From the NCBI GenBank assembly GCA_963995505.1, contig OZ023184.1, positions 17,048,228 to 17,112,227 of the forward strand: 64,000 bases of DNA. The letters run 5' to 3'. This document shows, one piece after another, positions 11,560-21,808 of this stretch. Made by a program: the position numbers and the translations under genes. The first letter of the stretch is position 1. Every line of letters starts with the position of its first letter. This stretch comes from Hypericum androsaemum (taxonomy: Eukaryota > Streptophyta > Magnoliopsida > Malpighiales > Hypericaceae). The notes below the pieces were generated by a model. That model was not told the DNA's origin, did not search any database, and saw only the letters and a program-made list of their open reading frames with translations.

Positions 11560-12547
11560 TGATACGAACCCTACAAACGATGCGTGAGACCCGTCTACGA
11601 AGCGTTGAAATCCCAGATTGTTCTCAATCAGTTTTGATGGAGATCTCAATCCGATGCTCACAACCAAACAAGAACCTTGGTATTAAGACTACGACCCGCT
11701 GCTTGAGTTGAAATAAAAAATCTTGATATATCGATGATGCAACAAACAGTGATGAAGATCCACTCGATAAGTCGATTGTGAACTCTATGGAATTGCTCTG
11801 TTGTGATCAAACTATTCTGAAGCGTTAAAATCCCAGATCTTTCTAGATCAGTTTTGTTGGAGATCTCGACCCGATGCTCACAACCAAACAAGAATCTTGG
11901 TAATAAGACCGCGACCCGCTTCTTGAGTTAAAACAAAGAACCTTGATATATCAATGATGTCACAAATGGTGATAAAGATCCGCTTGATTAGTCGATAGTG
12001 AACTCTACGAAATCGTTCCATTGTGTTCAAACAGTTCCGAAGAACTAAGGAATAATGCCCACATTTTTCAATCAATAATGGTCCACTCTTCTCATTAATA
12101 GGCTCAATTTTACAAAAAGATTCCAAATCAAATAACTCCTAAAAAGGAAATAATGTCTCGAAAGAGAAACTAAAAAAGAATCAAATATATCCCTTTAGGA
12201 AGCCTATAAACTTCATTACCAAGCATAAATTACCCAAAAGTTGCTGGAATATAATTTTCTAATCAAAACTAATGGCCGAAATAAACTTTCTAAATAGAAC
12301 GCCCAAATTAGAGAGAATGAATCTTCAAGATCTTTTCTACTAGAATTTCCTTCTTCAACATGATTGAATGCTTACTTCAATGTGAATTTTGTGGTTCCTC
12401 AACATTGGACTTCAATAAGCTCATTTGAATCTAACTCTTTGATATAAGATTGGAAGCCAGCCCATTAAATCATATTTTGAAGCGCTTTGCACATGCTCTC
12501 ACAATTGGCCAGATTGGTACTTTATAAGGCCGCTAGGATTCATATCA
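11560..12547 (-). repeat. Array LTR 3 (988 bp) with a 220-bp internal tandem duplication
   Basis: It begins TGATACGAACC and ends ATTCATATCA. The segment 11599-11818 is repeated at 11819-12038, each copy starting GAAGCGTT and containing the CCGATGCTCACAACCAAACA block. LTRs 1 and 2 have only one copy. Confidence 0.85.
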
Positions 12548-12549
12548 TT

Positions 12550-13860
12550 CTCCTTCTCTTGAATAGAATTTGTCCTCAAATCCTTGCATTTTCCATGCCT
12601 TTGCCAATTAATAATCTTGTTGGGACAAAGTTGAGTTTTTGATTGCCGTGGTTGCGCTAGATATCTTCCACTCCAACAGAACAGATACTTCGAACACAAA
12701 CAATCTGAATTCAACTCCAAACCAAAAGTTAAAGACATACATAGTCGAATATATCTTTCTGCACCTTTCAAACTATTCCACAAATTGATCAATGGGGAAC
12801 CTTTAGCATAATCAAACTTATCAACTCCCAAGACGTCAATATGCTCATCATGATAATCCACAGTCTTGTAGGTTATAGATTGAACCTTTTTTGTAACAAC
12901 AAATTCTTTAGATTCATCATCAATGGTAGTTATCTTGCCTTTTCATGCCTTTTCCATGCCTTTTCTTTTCCCTTTCTTGCCTTTTCTTGCTTATTCCTTG
13001 CCTTTTCCTTGCCTTTTCCTGCATGATCTTTCCATTTCTTGCCTTATCTTTCCTTTTCTTGCCTTTTCTTACCTTTTCTTGCCTTTTCTTACATTTTTTT
13101 GCCTTTTCTTTCTTTTTCGTGCATTTTCTTGCCTTTTCTTTCTTTTTCGTGCCTTTTTATGCCTTATCTTTCCTTTTGTTGCCTTCTCTTTCCTTTTCTT
13201 GACTTTTCTTGTCTTTTCCTTGCCTTATCTTGCCTTATCTAGCCTTATCTTGCATTTTCTTTCCTTTTCTTGCCTGATTAGCAAGATCCACCACAGATGA
13301 TTCGTTAAATATATCCCTCAAGTAAAGTAATGACATGGTATGCTCATCAAAATAATCTCCATCAAATAAGTTAATAGAATATTCACCAAACTCTTCCGAT
13401 ATCAAAACCTCTTTAAGAACTTCAAGAGAAGAAACATCCATATCAATTTCAAAACCACATACCTTATTTTCAATGTCGCGCTTAGTGTGAATGATGTTCT
13501 CACGTTTCACTTAACAACTTCTTTTGCATGCAAGTCAATTTTCCTTGCCAATAACATAAGTTTCACCAAACTTTCTTCATCATCCCAAGCTATAACTCTA
13601 AAAGCGCTATCACATCTATTCCTAACTTCTTTAGATTTTTCTCCATGTCTTCTATTATAATCTCCTTCATCATAGCCAACTCTTGAAAGTCTTTCACCTA
13701 CAGCCCAATCTTTCTTTGTTGAGCTCTTTATCCCTACAAATATAAGGAATAACTTGTACATGCCCCAAAAGTTTACTTTCAATTAGGTCTATCCGTTTGT
13801 GAAACTTCTTGAACTCCCCCCGCTCAGCATGCACTTCATCTCACTCATCATGGTATCCAT
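12550..13860 (-). pseudogene. Array-element ORF, unit 3, broken by a low-complexity insertion
   Basis: The same ORF as unit 2, starting at MDTMMSEMKCM (13860) and ending LRTNSIQEKENDMN near 12550. Frame breaks occur near 13510, 13690 and 13800. A CT-rich tract (12934-13275) replaces about 25 bp that the other units keep between the blocks DIFNESSVVD and TIDDESKE. The flanking coding text resumes on both sides, so the tract arose inside the ORF. Confidence 0.55.
12934..13275. repeat. CT-rich decamer-like repeat, TTTTCTTGCC units
   Basis: About 340 bp are built from variants of TTTTCTTGCC, TTTTCTTACC and CTTATCTTGCC. The tract is almost pure pyrimidine on the + strand. Its many apparent reading frames (Phe/Leu/Ser on +, Lys/Arg/Gly on -) are composition artefacts. 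Confidence 0.9.
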
Positions 13861-14030
13861 GAACTTTTATGGATCAGCTAATGATTCATCACCTTGAAAG
13901 TTCCTTCCTGAGTAGTTATAGGACACGTTGTTTTTGCTCATTCTTTTTTTTTCTTTGGCAGCCTTTTTTCTTTTTTTGGGTGTTTTTTCTTCTTTTTTTC
14001 ATTCTCCAACTCAGAATATAATAAGAACAA

Positions 14031-14986
14031 CTACGAAGCATTGAAATTCCAGATCATTCTCGATCAGTTTTGATAGAGATCTCGACCCAATGCTCACAAC
14101 CAAACAAGAACATTGGTATTAAGACTGCGACCCACTGCTTGAGTAGAAACAAAGAACCTTGTTATATCGATGACACCACAAATAGTGATGAAGATCCACT
14201 CGATAAGTTGATGGTAAACTCTACAAAATCGCTCTGTTGTATTCAAACAGTTCTCAAGTGTTAAAATCCATGATCGTTCTAGATTAGTTTTGAAAGAGAT
14301 CTCGACCCGATTATCACAACCAAACAAGAATCTTGGTATTAAAACCATGACCCGTTGCTTGAGTTAAAATAAAGAACTTTGATATATCGATGACACCACA
14401 AACGTTGATGAAGATCCGCCTGATAAGTCGATGGTGAACTCTACAGAATTGTTCTACAATGTTCATACAGTTCCAAAGAACCAAGGGAGCAAAGTCCATA
14501 TTTTTCAATCAATAATGGTCGATTCTTCTCATTGCACAAGCCTCTATTACAAAGAGATTCAAAATCAAACAACTCCTTAAAAGGAAACAATGTGGCTGGA
14601 AAGAGAAACTAAAAAAGAATCAAATCTATGCCTTTTTAGGAAGGCTATAAACTTGATTACCAAGCATAAATAACCCAAAAATTGTTGGAATATAATTTTA
14701 TAATCAAAACTAATGGCTGAAATAAACTTCCTAAATAAAACCCCCAAATTAGAGAGAATGAATCTTCAAGATCTTTGCTGCTGGAATTTCCTTCTCCAAT
14801 ATGATTTAATGCTTACTTCAATGTGAATTTCTTTATTCCTCAAAATTGGACTTGAATATGCTCATTTGAACCCAACTCTTTGATATAAGCTTGGAAGCCA
14901 GCTCGTTAAATTGTAACTTGAAGTGCTTTGCACATGCTCTCACAATTGGCCAGACTGTTACTTTATAAAGCTGCTAGGATTCATAT
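14031..14986 (-). repeat. Array LTR 4, edge-truncated, with the same internal duplication
   Basis: The first ~40 bp and the adjoining leader with primer site are deleted: internal sequence AATAAGAACAACT jumps straight to ACGAAGCATTGAAA. The duplication seen in LTR 3 is present (about 14036-14252 and 14253-14470). The outer end reads AGGATTCATATTAG in place of ATATCA. Confidence 0.8.
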
Positions 14987-15108
14987 TAGCTTGGCACCTC
15001 GCGATCGATGTGGTCTTGTCTTGGGAAGAAGAAACCTCTAAAATTCTCCAAGCGATTAAGCATGCGGCTTATGGTTCAGATCAATATTGGAGTTTTGAGC
15101 CTCCATAA
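14987..15108 (+). pseudogene. Short unrecognised coding-like fragment
   Basis: Immediately right of the array an open frame reads LAWHLAIDVVLSWEEETSK, continues about 20 residues and ends SFEPP-stop at 15106-15108. Its composition differs from the T/A-rich surroundings and looks like the 3' end of a gene. The frame running in from LTR 4 is accidental. It may be a host-gene tail cut off by the array. I cannot name it. Confidence 0.25.
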
Positions 15109-15290
15109 CTTAGCTACTTTTCCTGGTAGCTAGGATAGATATATTCGACGCTTGGTGTATATTCGGATCTATTTTTTGTCATGACCTAGGACTCTGTTGG
15201 ATTTGATTTGTATATCCTGTGGATTGACCGTTTCGCACTTACAACCTTGTTGTAAAAAATGTAGTAAACTGGTCCCTGAGGTTTCAAAAT
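15109..15290. other. Spacer and left arm of an old inverted repeat
   Basis: The last part (from about 15262, AAACTGGTCCCTGAGGTTTC) begins the inverted repeat matched at 18340-18455. Otherwise nothing is recognised. Confidence 0.4.
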
Positions 15291-15298
15291 GATCTGGC

Positions 15299-15510
15299 CA
15301 GGGGCGGAGCCATGTTTATGGGAGTGGGAGCAATTGCTCCCACTTAATTTTTTTTTTTTGATAACTAGTATATTTCTTAATGTATGTCCCCACTAACATT
15401 AGAAATTGACCCCACAAAAAAATTAATCTACCTAAATATTATAACCAGAATACTAATGAAAAATCAAGTTATATTGCCCCCACTCTCAAAATTTTCTGGC
15501 CCCGCCCCTG
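15299..15510. mobile_element. hAT-type MITE, 212 bp
   Basis: The ends are inverted repeats, CAGGGGCGGAGCC on the left and GGCCCCGCCCCTG on the right (12 of 13 match). A perfect 8-bp target duplication GATCTGGC flanks it at 15291-15298 and 15511-15518. An 8-bp duplication and a CAGGGGCGG-type terminus are typical of hAT transposons. The interior is AT-rich with no coding capacity, so it would need a transposase in trans. Confidence 0.93.
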
Positions 15511-15600
15511 GATCTGGCTGCCCGAAACCAAAACGCGGTCATTTTTGTTCACGTGGCACGCTAACATGACAAAAAACTTATCGGGATGAAAACTTATCAG

Positions 15601-16691
15601 GTTTCAACGTGGATGGTCACTTTCGTGGGCTAATGTCACTTGTCATTGATTCTTCATCACCGACATTTGGTCGAGCACTTGGATTACAGCAACCTTCCTT
15701 CACGATCATGGATGATGCTGCTACCATTCAACACTCACATAAAGAACAACAGAATTCAACCCTCAAAGAAAAAATTACCATCCCCAACCTCTAGCCCAGA
15801 CTGTAGGTGTGTGCAATTAAGAGTGATTGGAGCACAATTAAATTCATGGTTGGATAGTGACGATAACATATGAAAACATAATATCGATGCTCTACGATCT
15901 GGGTTTCAACAAAACAGATGGAATTTATCAATAAAAAATAAAAATCAGAGTTAATGGTGTCCATAATTCAATATGGGTGTTCGAAGTTCAATAAAGGGAG
16001 GACCGAGGACGCTTGGCTCGAAATTGGTGGCTGTCGAGTGCCCTGGCAAGGATTGAGAAATTTTTTCGGTCAACGCGAATGCATTAATAGTCTGGGGAAT
16101 ATTACCACAAAAAAGAGAGTCTGGGGAATAAAAAAGGACCTGGTAATTGGATATCTTTTGCCAACGTGCTTGTGTCTAGTCACATCTGTCTTTAATTTTC
16201 ATGGCAATCTTACTGTTACTATCCACGCTCCTCCGTCGGAGTTTGAGGATCACTTGCCCACCTGACGTCATGTCCTCCTTGCCCCGGCCCTGACCGTTTC
16301 CGACCAGAAATTATGAACCTGAATTGGAGTTCTCAAAAGAAAAAAAAAGGAAAAACTTCATTTTAGTACTATAATCTTGATTTTACACGAAAAAAGGGAA
16401 AAACTTCACTTTAGTACTATAATCTTAATTTTACACGATTTGAATTTAGATTAGTAGACTCAGTAAGCCCGAAAACTATAAACCAAAAATTTAGAGATTT
16501 CTTGATATCTCTAGAGTATATGCCCTAACCTGAGAGGAGGCTGGCCTGGGACTTGGAAGAGTGGCCGGCCAGTTGTGGAGTGGCCGGCCGATTTGGTGTG
16601 TTTTCTTGTTTCTGTGAAGAGAGAATCGATGTGAGAGGGGGGACAAGAGAACGATTCGGAGGTAGGTTTGGAATATGTTACTTTTTAAATA
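15601..16691. other. Interior of the old inverted-repeat element, no gene recognised
   Basis: Small open stretches (15609-15794 and 15954-16265 on +) show no motif I know. A 48-bp direct duplication around AAAAACTTCAYTTTAGTACT occurs at 16350-16398 and 16399-16438. A GC-rich patch at 16525-16590 repeats GTGGCCGGCC. Confidence 0.4.
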
Positions 16692-17063
16692 GGGAAAAGT
16701 ACATTTTTAGTACTTGTAGTTTCACATTTTGATAGATATGGTCATGTGGTTTAAAAATGACGTTTTAAATTTTGTGGTATGCACCCTCGTTTCACTTTTA
16801 GGCTCGGATGGCTCCCCGAGCCAAAATTTGTTCCGAACCATCAAACGACGTCGTCCAACAACTGAGTTGGCACCCACATCATAGTTTTTCGTCTCGCTTC
16901 GCATTTGTTTTGGGCCGATTTTTTTATCATTTAAATCCCTTAATTTTTTATTATATTTCAAATACCCCTCCTTTATATATTCAAAAACACCAAAATCAAA
17001 CCTAACCTCTCAATTTCTAATCCCCTTGTCTCTTCTCTCCCGCTTAGAAAATGAAGATGAGAG

Positions 17064-17383
17064 GTTATCGCACGGGCTAGGGGGCGAACTGGTTAGGAGC
17101 AAAACTCGCGGCCGATCGTTAACGTGGCTAGGGAACTCCGGGATCCTCACGAGCCATACCTTATGTTCCTCATCCCAGCCGATGATCGTGGGGCCCAACG
17201 AGTAGGCGGTGGAGTTCGCGGCAGAGGAAGAGTTGGAGGATAGGCTTGGAACGGCCTCGTCCGGTCGTCGGGGTCGAAGTCGGACCAGATCTCGGCGAGG
17301 ATCTGGCTTGTCTCGTCTTCCTTTACCCAAAATTGCTCTCGATTTCTAGTTGAAGCCCTCGATTTGATTGAGTTAAAGCTCAA
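17064..17383 (-). pseudogene. Captured GT34 (xyloglucan xylosyltransferase-type) fragment
   Basis: On the minus strand one frame holds DETSQILAEIWSDFDPDD (17317-17261). After a frameshift near 17255 a second frame holds AYSLGPTIIGWDEEHKVWL (17207-17151), IPEFPSHVNDRPRVLLLT and SPPSPCDN (ending 17064). This is the stem and start of the catalytic domain of family GT34 proteins such as xyloglucan 6-xylosyltransferases, whose known text runs ILAEIRSD... then YxLGPKI-WD, PEFPS, RVLLVTGS and PCDN. The homology stops exactly after CDN, before the catalytic DxD region. The enzymes work in the Golgi adding xylose to glucan; this fragment cannot. Similarity looks greatest to XXT3-5-type members, but that is judged from memory. 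Confidence 0.8.
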
Positions 17384-17449
17384 CCCCTGATCCGACGCAT
17401 CTTGTGATTTTCGTGACTTAATACTCAGTTTACATCTAGGAGTTTTTTT

Positions 17450-17530
17450 AAATTTTTTAGGGTTTTATGTGTTGTTTGTGTGTTTGTGTTTATGGATTTA
17501 TGTGTTTGTGTTTATGGGTTTATGTATTTT
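17450..17530. repeat. TGTG/TTTATG short repeats inside the Pack-MULE
   Basis: Imperfect tandem copies of TATGTGTTTGTGTT lie in the Pack-MULE interior, upstream of the GT34 fragment. They could be part of the captured gene's leader or a local expansion. Confidence 0.6.
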
Positions 17531-17968
17531 AAGAGAACTTTGGTTTTGGGTGATGTTCTTTTTTGGACTTTCATTTGATTTCTTTTGTTGGTTGCTTGCT
17601 TGAGGAGGATGGGAAGAAGAAGACGAATGAGAGAGGATAGAGGGGAGAGAGATAGAGAAATGGAGAGGAAGAGAAGGGCTTTTATGAAAAGTTATAAATA
17701 AAATAGGGATTAAAATGGATATTTTAACTCTAAACAACTCACATTACCAAGCCGGTTAAAAACATCTGATGTGGCTGCCAACTAAGCTGCAAATCGGTCC
17801 CTTTTTTGGTTCGGAGTGAATTTTGGCTCGGGGAGCCAGCCATCCGAGCCTAAAAGTGACACGAGGGTGCATACCAAACGATTTAAAACGTCATTTTTAA
17901 ACCACATGATCATATCTGTTAAATCATGAAATCACAAGTACTAAAAATGTACTTTTTCCTTTTAAATA

Positions 17969-18542
17969 TAGTTGTTAAACTTACAATTTAATACCTCATT
18001 ATTTTTTGGTATTTTAATATAATACCAATATTTACCAAAATTATATCGAATACCAAAATTCACTGAAATTTCCCAAACGTCAATGTCGAATTATATTCAG
18101 ACAAAATTTTGAATATCAAAAATAGCAAATACCGAATATCGTTTACACAACCTTAGTCGTGAAGAAACTTCCGAGTTTCCTTCGAATTAGGGACCTTCGA
18201 GAGGAGGGAGTTTAGAGAGAGAGAGAGATAGAATGGGCAGGAGGGGAGTAAGTGGAAGAGGGGTAATTTGAAAAAATATAAAAAATTTGTATTGTTTTAA
18301 AATTTAACTCTAAGAAAAGTAAGCGCCAATATAATAAGTTTTTTGCCATGTTGGTGTGCCACGTGGGAACAAAATGACTGCATTTTGGTTTTAGGCAGTC
18401 AGGAAGTTGCCTGTGAGGTCTTTTTGAAACCTTAGGAACCAGTTAATATTTTTTTACCACATGAAGTGTCAAACAGCTAACTTATAAAGTTTTAAAGTGA
18501 AGTTTTCTCTTGTACCTTGGTGTTGTATTCATATAGCACTTA
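17969..18542. other. AT-rich spacer with the right arm of the old inverted repeat
   Basis: A (GA)n tract lies at 18212-18230 and the inverted-repeat arm at 18340-18455. No coding sequence is recognised. Confidence 0.5.
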
Positions 18543-21325
18543 TGTGATACCCGAATATAATAGTGAAAGTTAGTTAGGTTTAATCAAGTATGCTAATTCT
18601 TTCGATAAGATATAGCTATGTTGAGAAATAGCAATGACAATTAGTTTCCCCGGACAATCTAGGAAAGTAGTTATATATGATTTGCTTCAATTCGATAATC
18701 TAGTATTCTGAGAATTTGGTAAATTTGGCATAATTTTGTTATTTGAAATTGGAATAAGATGTTTATAAAGAAAATTCAGAGATTGTATTAAATTAATGTA
18801 TGAAATAAGTTTTGATTATGGATTAAATATGGAGGAACTAAAAAGTTTTGAACTGAATTTTACAACCTAGCATAATAAGGATTATTAAAAAAAACTATAG
18901 GAGCCGTCAATATGAGGTGGCAAAATTTGAAGAAAATAAATCTAATTGTAAGAGGAAGGAGATGGCTTAAAGCTTGTAAAACATCTAGCTTATAGAATGG
19001 ATAAGGGTGAAAACAATAAAGTAAAACGTGGCAACATTAAGAGAAACGTGGCAACAGTAAGAAACATGATAACTTACCACATCAAGGTAAGAATATAACC
19101 ATCATCATAAAAGTAAAGGAAGCGGTGCAAGTTGGATAAATTCCACCAGTTTCGGCTAAAGCTTAAAAATATATATATAATAGATAAAAGAAGAAATACA
19201 GAAGGAATGGAAGAGCACCAGAAGATGTGACCACCAAAACAAGTGATAATTTTAACTAAGAGTAAGTTTTTACCCCAGTTATATTTAACTCGTTATTTAG
19301 TTACGAGTACAGAGTTAAATAGGGAGATGATGATTCTTCATGAAGATTGAAATTACAAGTTCTTGTGAATCATATGAATCATGATAATATTAAATTGGTT
19401 AAGGAATTAGTGCAATTAAGAGTATCTTGTAATTCTAAGTATTAATCGAAGTAAAGAAGATTGGAAACCAACCGAGAATTAGTATATAAAAACAGTAGAC
19501 AAGCTTAATTGATTACGTTTGTTTAGAAATGGGTTATTGGCAGTAGTAAAGATAGAAACAGAACACACTATGTCTCTAATTGGTTGACTTGAACTAATTT
19601 AATATGGATTATTTTATTTGGATGAGAATTAAAGGATAACTACCGATTGGGAATTTAAACTTAATGAAGATGATTTTTGGTTTCAACAGGGAATTAACGG
19701 GTTATGGGAAGAAATTTGATCACGATAGGTTAGTAACACATTAACATGTTCAACTAACTACTAAATTTGGGAGGTTCAAAGGCTTAACATAATTTTTTTC
19801 GACAATGGCAAGGATTAAAGTAAAAACATATGATAAGTAGAAGTAAGAATTAATAGGATTATAATATTGGAGTTTTATTAGGAATTGGATATGGTTAATG
19901 GTGACTATGCTCCCGATAGGAAAACAGATTTTATGGAAATGGTCAAATAAAATTGTTTTCTAAAAGGAAATTAAGATGGTTGAGCTTGTTGGAATATAAA
20001 ATTGTCAAGGTAATATGCCTTCGTAAGTCTAAATCCAATTATGGATTGAATATAATGAATAGTATGTAATGAAGTTAAACTAAGTGAAAATTTGTCTAAT
20101 TTTAAAAGAATTTGGAACGTTGAGGATTTTCAATGAATGGTTGTTATATCATCAAGTTTGGAGTACGAATATGTTTGAGATCTTTGAGGAGTTGAAGGGT
20201 TTGACAAGATAAATCGGTAAACAAATAATATGTGACTCGTGCTTTCTTTGGCACACTCTATTTATTTGTCATGATCTGAATTTGGTACTTTGAGTATATA
20301 TTGTGCATTTTTCATATGAGCATTATGATGTGATATTATGACTTGTAAGAGTTTGGTTAATTGGCCCAGATGGGGCACTGTATATGTTTGATTCGTTAAA
20401 ATCTATGGATTTGATTGATATGAAAGTCTATATGATATGGTTGCCTACGGCGGGCAGAACTATTTGGCCGATGAGGTTGGTCTGATATGATATGGTTGCC
20501 TACGGCAGGCAGAACTATTTGGCCGATGAGGTTGATCTGATATGATATGGTTACCTTCCGGCGGGCAAAACTATTTGGCCGAGGAGGTTGGTTGATGATG
20601 GTGCCTTTGAGATATGGTATCCTCATGTTGGAGAGAGAGTGACATGATTTAGATTTTGCTGAATGAATATCCAGTGCTGTGATTTGATTTTAGAATTATG
20701 TGTTCACGTGTCAAATTACGTGACGGTATGGGATGTTGCGTAGTTTGCTCATGTTTCTATGTCTTTGTGATTATATGTTAATATTTGGTCATCTGGTAAG
20801 TATGATTTTATGATACTGTACATGTCTGCATGATTCAATTGTCATGTTAGTTATATGCATGTGTTAGGTATATTTATACATTGAATGGCTAAATAAATTG
20901 CGATGCATATGTTATTTATTTACTGGGTGTTCCAAAACACTCACCCCCTCTCACCAGTTTTGCAGGAACTCGTACACGAGTTGTATTGGTTCGGAGATCT
21001 GCTATGATTGTACCAAGTCCACTTTGTTCTCCGGACTTGCATCGAGGTCTCCAGTTTGTATTTTGCTCTCTGATCTAAAAGCTCCGTAGTTACACAGTTT
21101 AATTTGATCTTGGGAAAAGAACATATGAATATGTATTAAAAAGAAAAATTTTGGCTAATATTTTGTAAATTTGGAATATGAAACTAAAGATCGTTAAGTT
21201 TTAAATTTAATATTTAAAGACTTATTATTATAAATTCTGAATACATTTGAGACTGGCTAGATTTCTTGGTGATTAAAGGAGTTGAAGTCTAGTGCCGGTC
21301 ACTGACCTGAGTTCGGGTCGTGACA
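18543..21325 (+). mobile_element. Solo LTR of the giant-LTR element family (2783 bp)
   Basis: It starts TGTGATACCCGA and ends GGGTCGTGACA. A perfect 5-bp target duplication ACTTA flanks it (18538-18542 and 21326-21330), and there is no internal region on either side. It aligns in layout with the LTRs of the two complete elements further right: 55-bp tandem repeats (three units here), a CACTCA-CCCCTCTCACCAGTTTTGCAGGAACTCG block, and the CCGGTCACTGACCTGAGTTCG tail. A solo LTR records recombination between the two LTRs of a former complete element. Confidence 0.93.
20430..20593. repeat. 55-bp tandem repeat, 3 units (solo LTR)
   Basis: The unit contains GATATGGTTGCCTACGGCGG and GAACTATTTGGCCGATGAGG. 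This is the lowest copy number among the five LTRs in the window. Confidence 0.9.
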
Positions 21326-21808
21326 ACTTACCAATATGGTACATATTGATATTTATTATATTGTATTTTAAGTGCAGTATTTTTAGTACCATTAGTGTAA
21401 TCATATTTGATGAGCATTTCTTCTGAAATATAATACTTTATTTATCAAAAGAATATTAACTCATCATGCATCTACTAGATTCTGCGGGCAAAGGACGAGA
21501 ATTTAATAATTGGAATCGTAACAGCAAATTCCAACTCCACTGTAGCCATTCCTTCCATGCACGACGTGGTCGATTCGCTATGGTAAACATCAACTCTAAG
21601 ATAACATATATATTTACCTATTTTACGGAAATGAAAATATTTTGAGAAAATAGTTTGTGCCAGAACAGCAATTAATTTTATATTATTATTTATCTTTTGA
21701 ACTGTCTTTAAATAGTCTTTATAATAATTATCTTATTGTAAAAAATATATATAACAATCAAGTATAGTATCTATAGAACAAAATTTCTACTTTTCCAAAA
21801 AAAGGACG
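21326..21808. other. AT-rich spacer, nothing recognised
   Basis: Apart from the target duplication at its left edge, I see no open frame, repeat or element end. Confidence 0.4.

Larger units (their letters stand above)
7543..14986 (-). mobile_element. Tandem array of a non-autonomous LTR retroelement: four LTRs, three internal units
   Basis: On the + strand each complete LTR begins TGATACGAACC (with changes) and ends GGATTCATATCA, so the element reads on the minus strand. The order is LTR (7543-8314), internal (8315-9550), LTR (9551-10334), internal (10335-11559), LTR (11560-12547), internal (12548-14030), LTR (14031-14986). Each internal unit has a purine tract beside one LTR and, in units 1 and 2, a tRNA-Met-like primer site beside the other (for example 11546-11558). 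Neighbouring units share an LTR, as produced by unequal recombination between LTRs. No clear target duplication flanks the whole array: GCCTG stands on the left and the right edge is eroded. Confidence 0.85.
16692..17959. mobile_element. Pack-MULE: Mutator-like element carrying a captured gene fragment
   Basis: Terminal inverted repeats of about 150 bp (16692-16850 and 17800-17959) begin GGGAAAAGTACATTTTTAG and GGAAAAAGTACATTTTTAG. They match through the shared CTTTTAGGCTCGGATGGCT and CCCGAGCCAAAATT blocks. A perfect 9-bp target duplication TTTTAAATA flanks it at 16683-16691 and 17960-17968. Long inverted repeats with a 9-bp duplication identify a Mutator-like element. There is no transposase. 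The interior carries a GT34 glycosyltransferase fragment on the minus strand, so it fits the Pack-MULE class known from plants. Confidence 0.93.
15262..18455. repeat. Inverted repeat arms of an older element (arms 15262-15600 and 18340-18455)
   Basis: The left arm (with the MITE removed) and the reverse complement of the right arm share the order ACTGGTYCCTRAGGTTTCAAAA, then CTGCC-AAACCAAAA, GTCATTTT, CACGTGGCAC, AACATG and CAAAAAACTTAT. The arms are diverged and I cannot see a convincing target duplication. This is probably the remains of a DNA transposon into which both the MITE and the Pack-MULE later inserted, but the outer limits are uncertain. Confidence 0.5.

Noticed and set aside
12841..13300. 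Overlapping Phe/Leu/Ser-rich open frames
   Set aside because: They are translations of the TTTTCTTGCC repeat in all three frames, so they are a composition artefact.
20396..20626. Minus-strand frame over the solo LTR repeats
   Set aside because: It is just the 55-bp repeat and its edges; the period is not a multiple of three and the frame is not kept in other LTRs.
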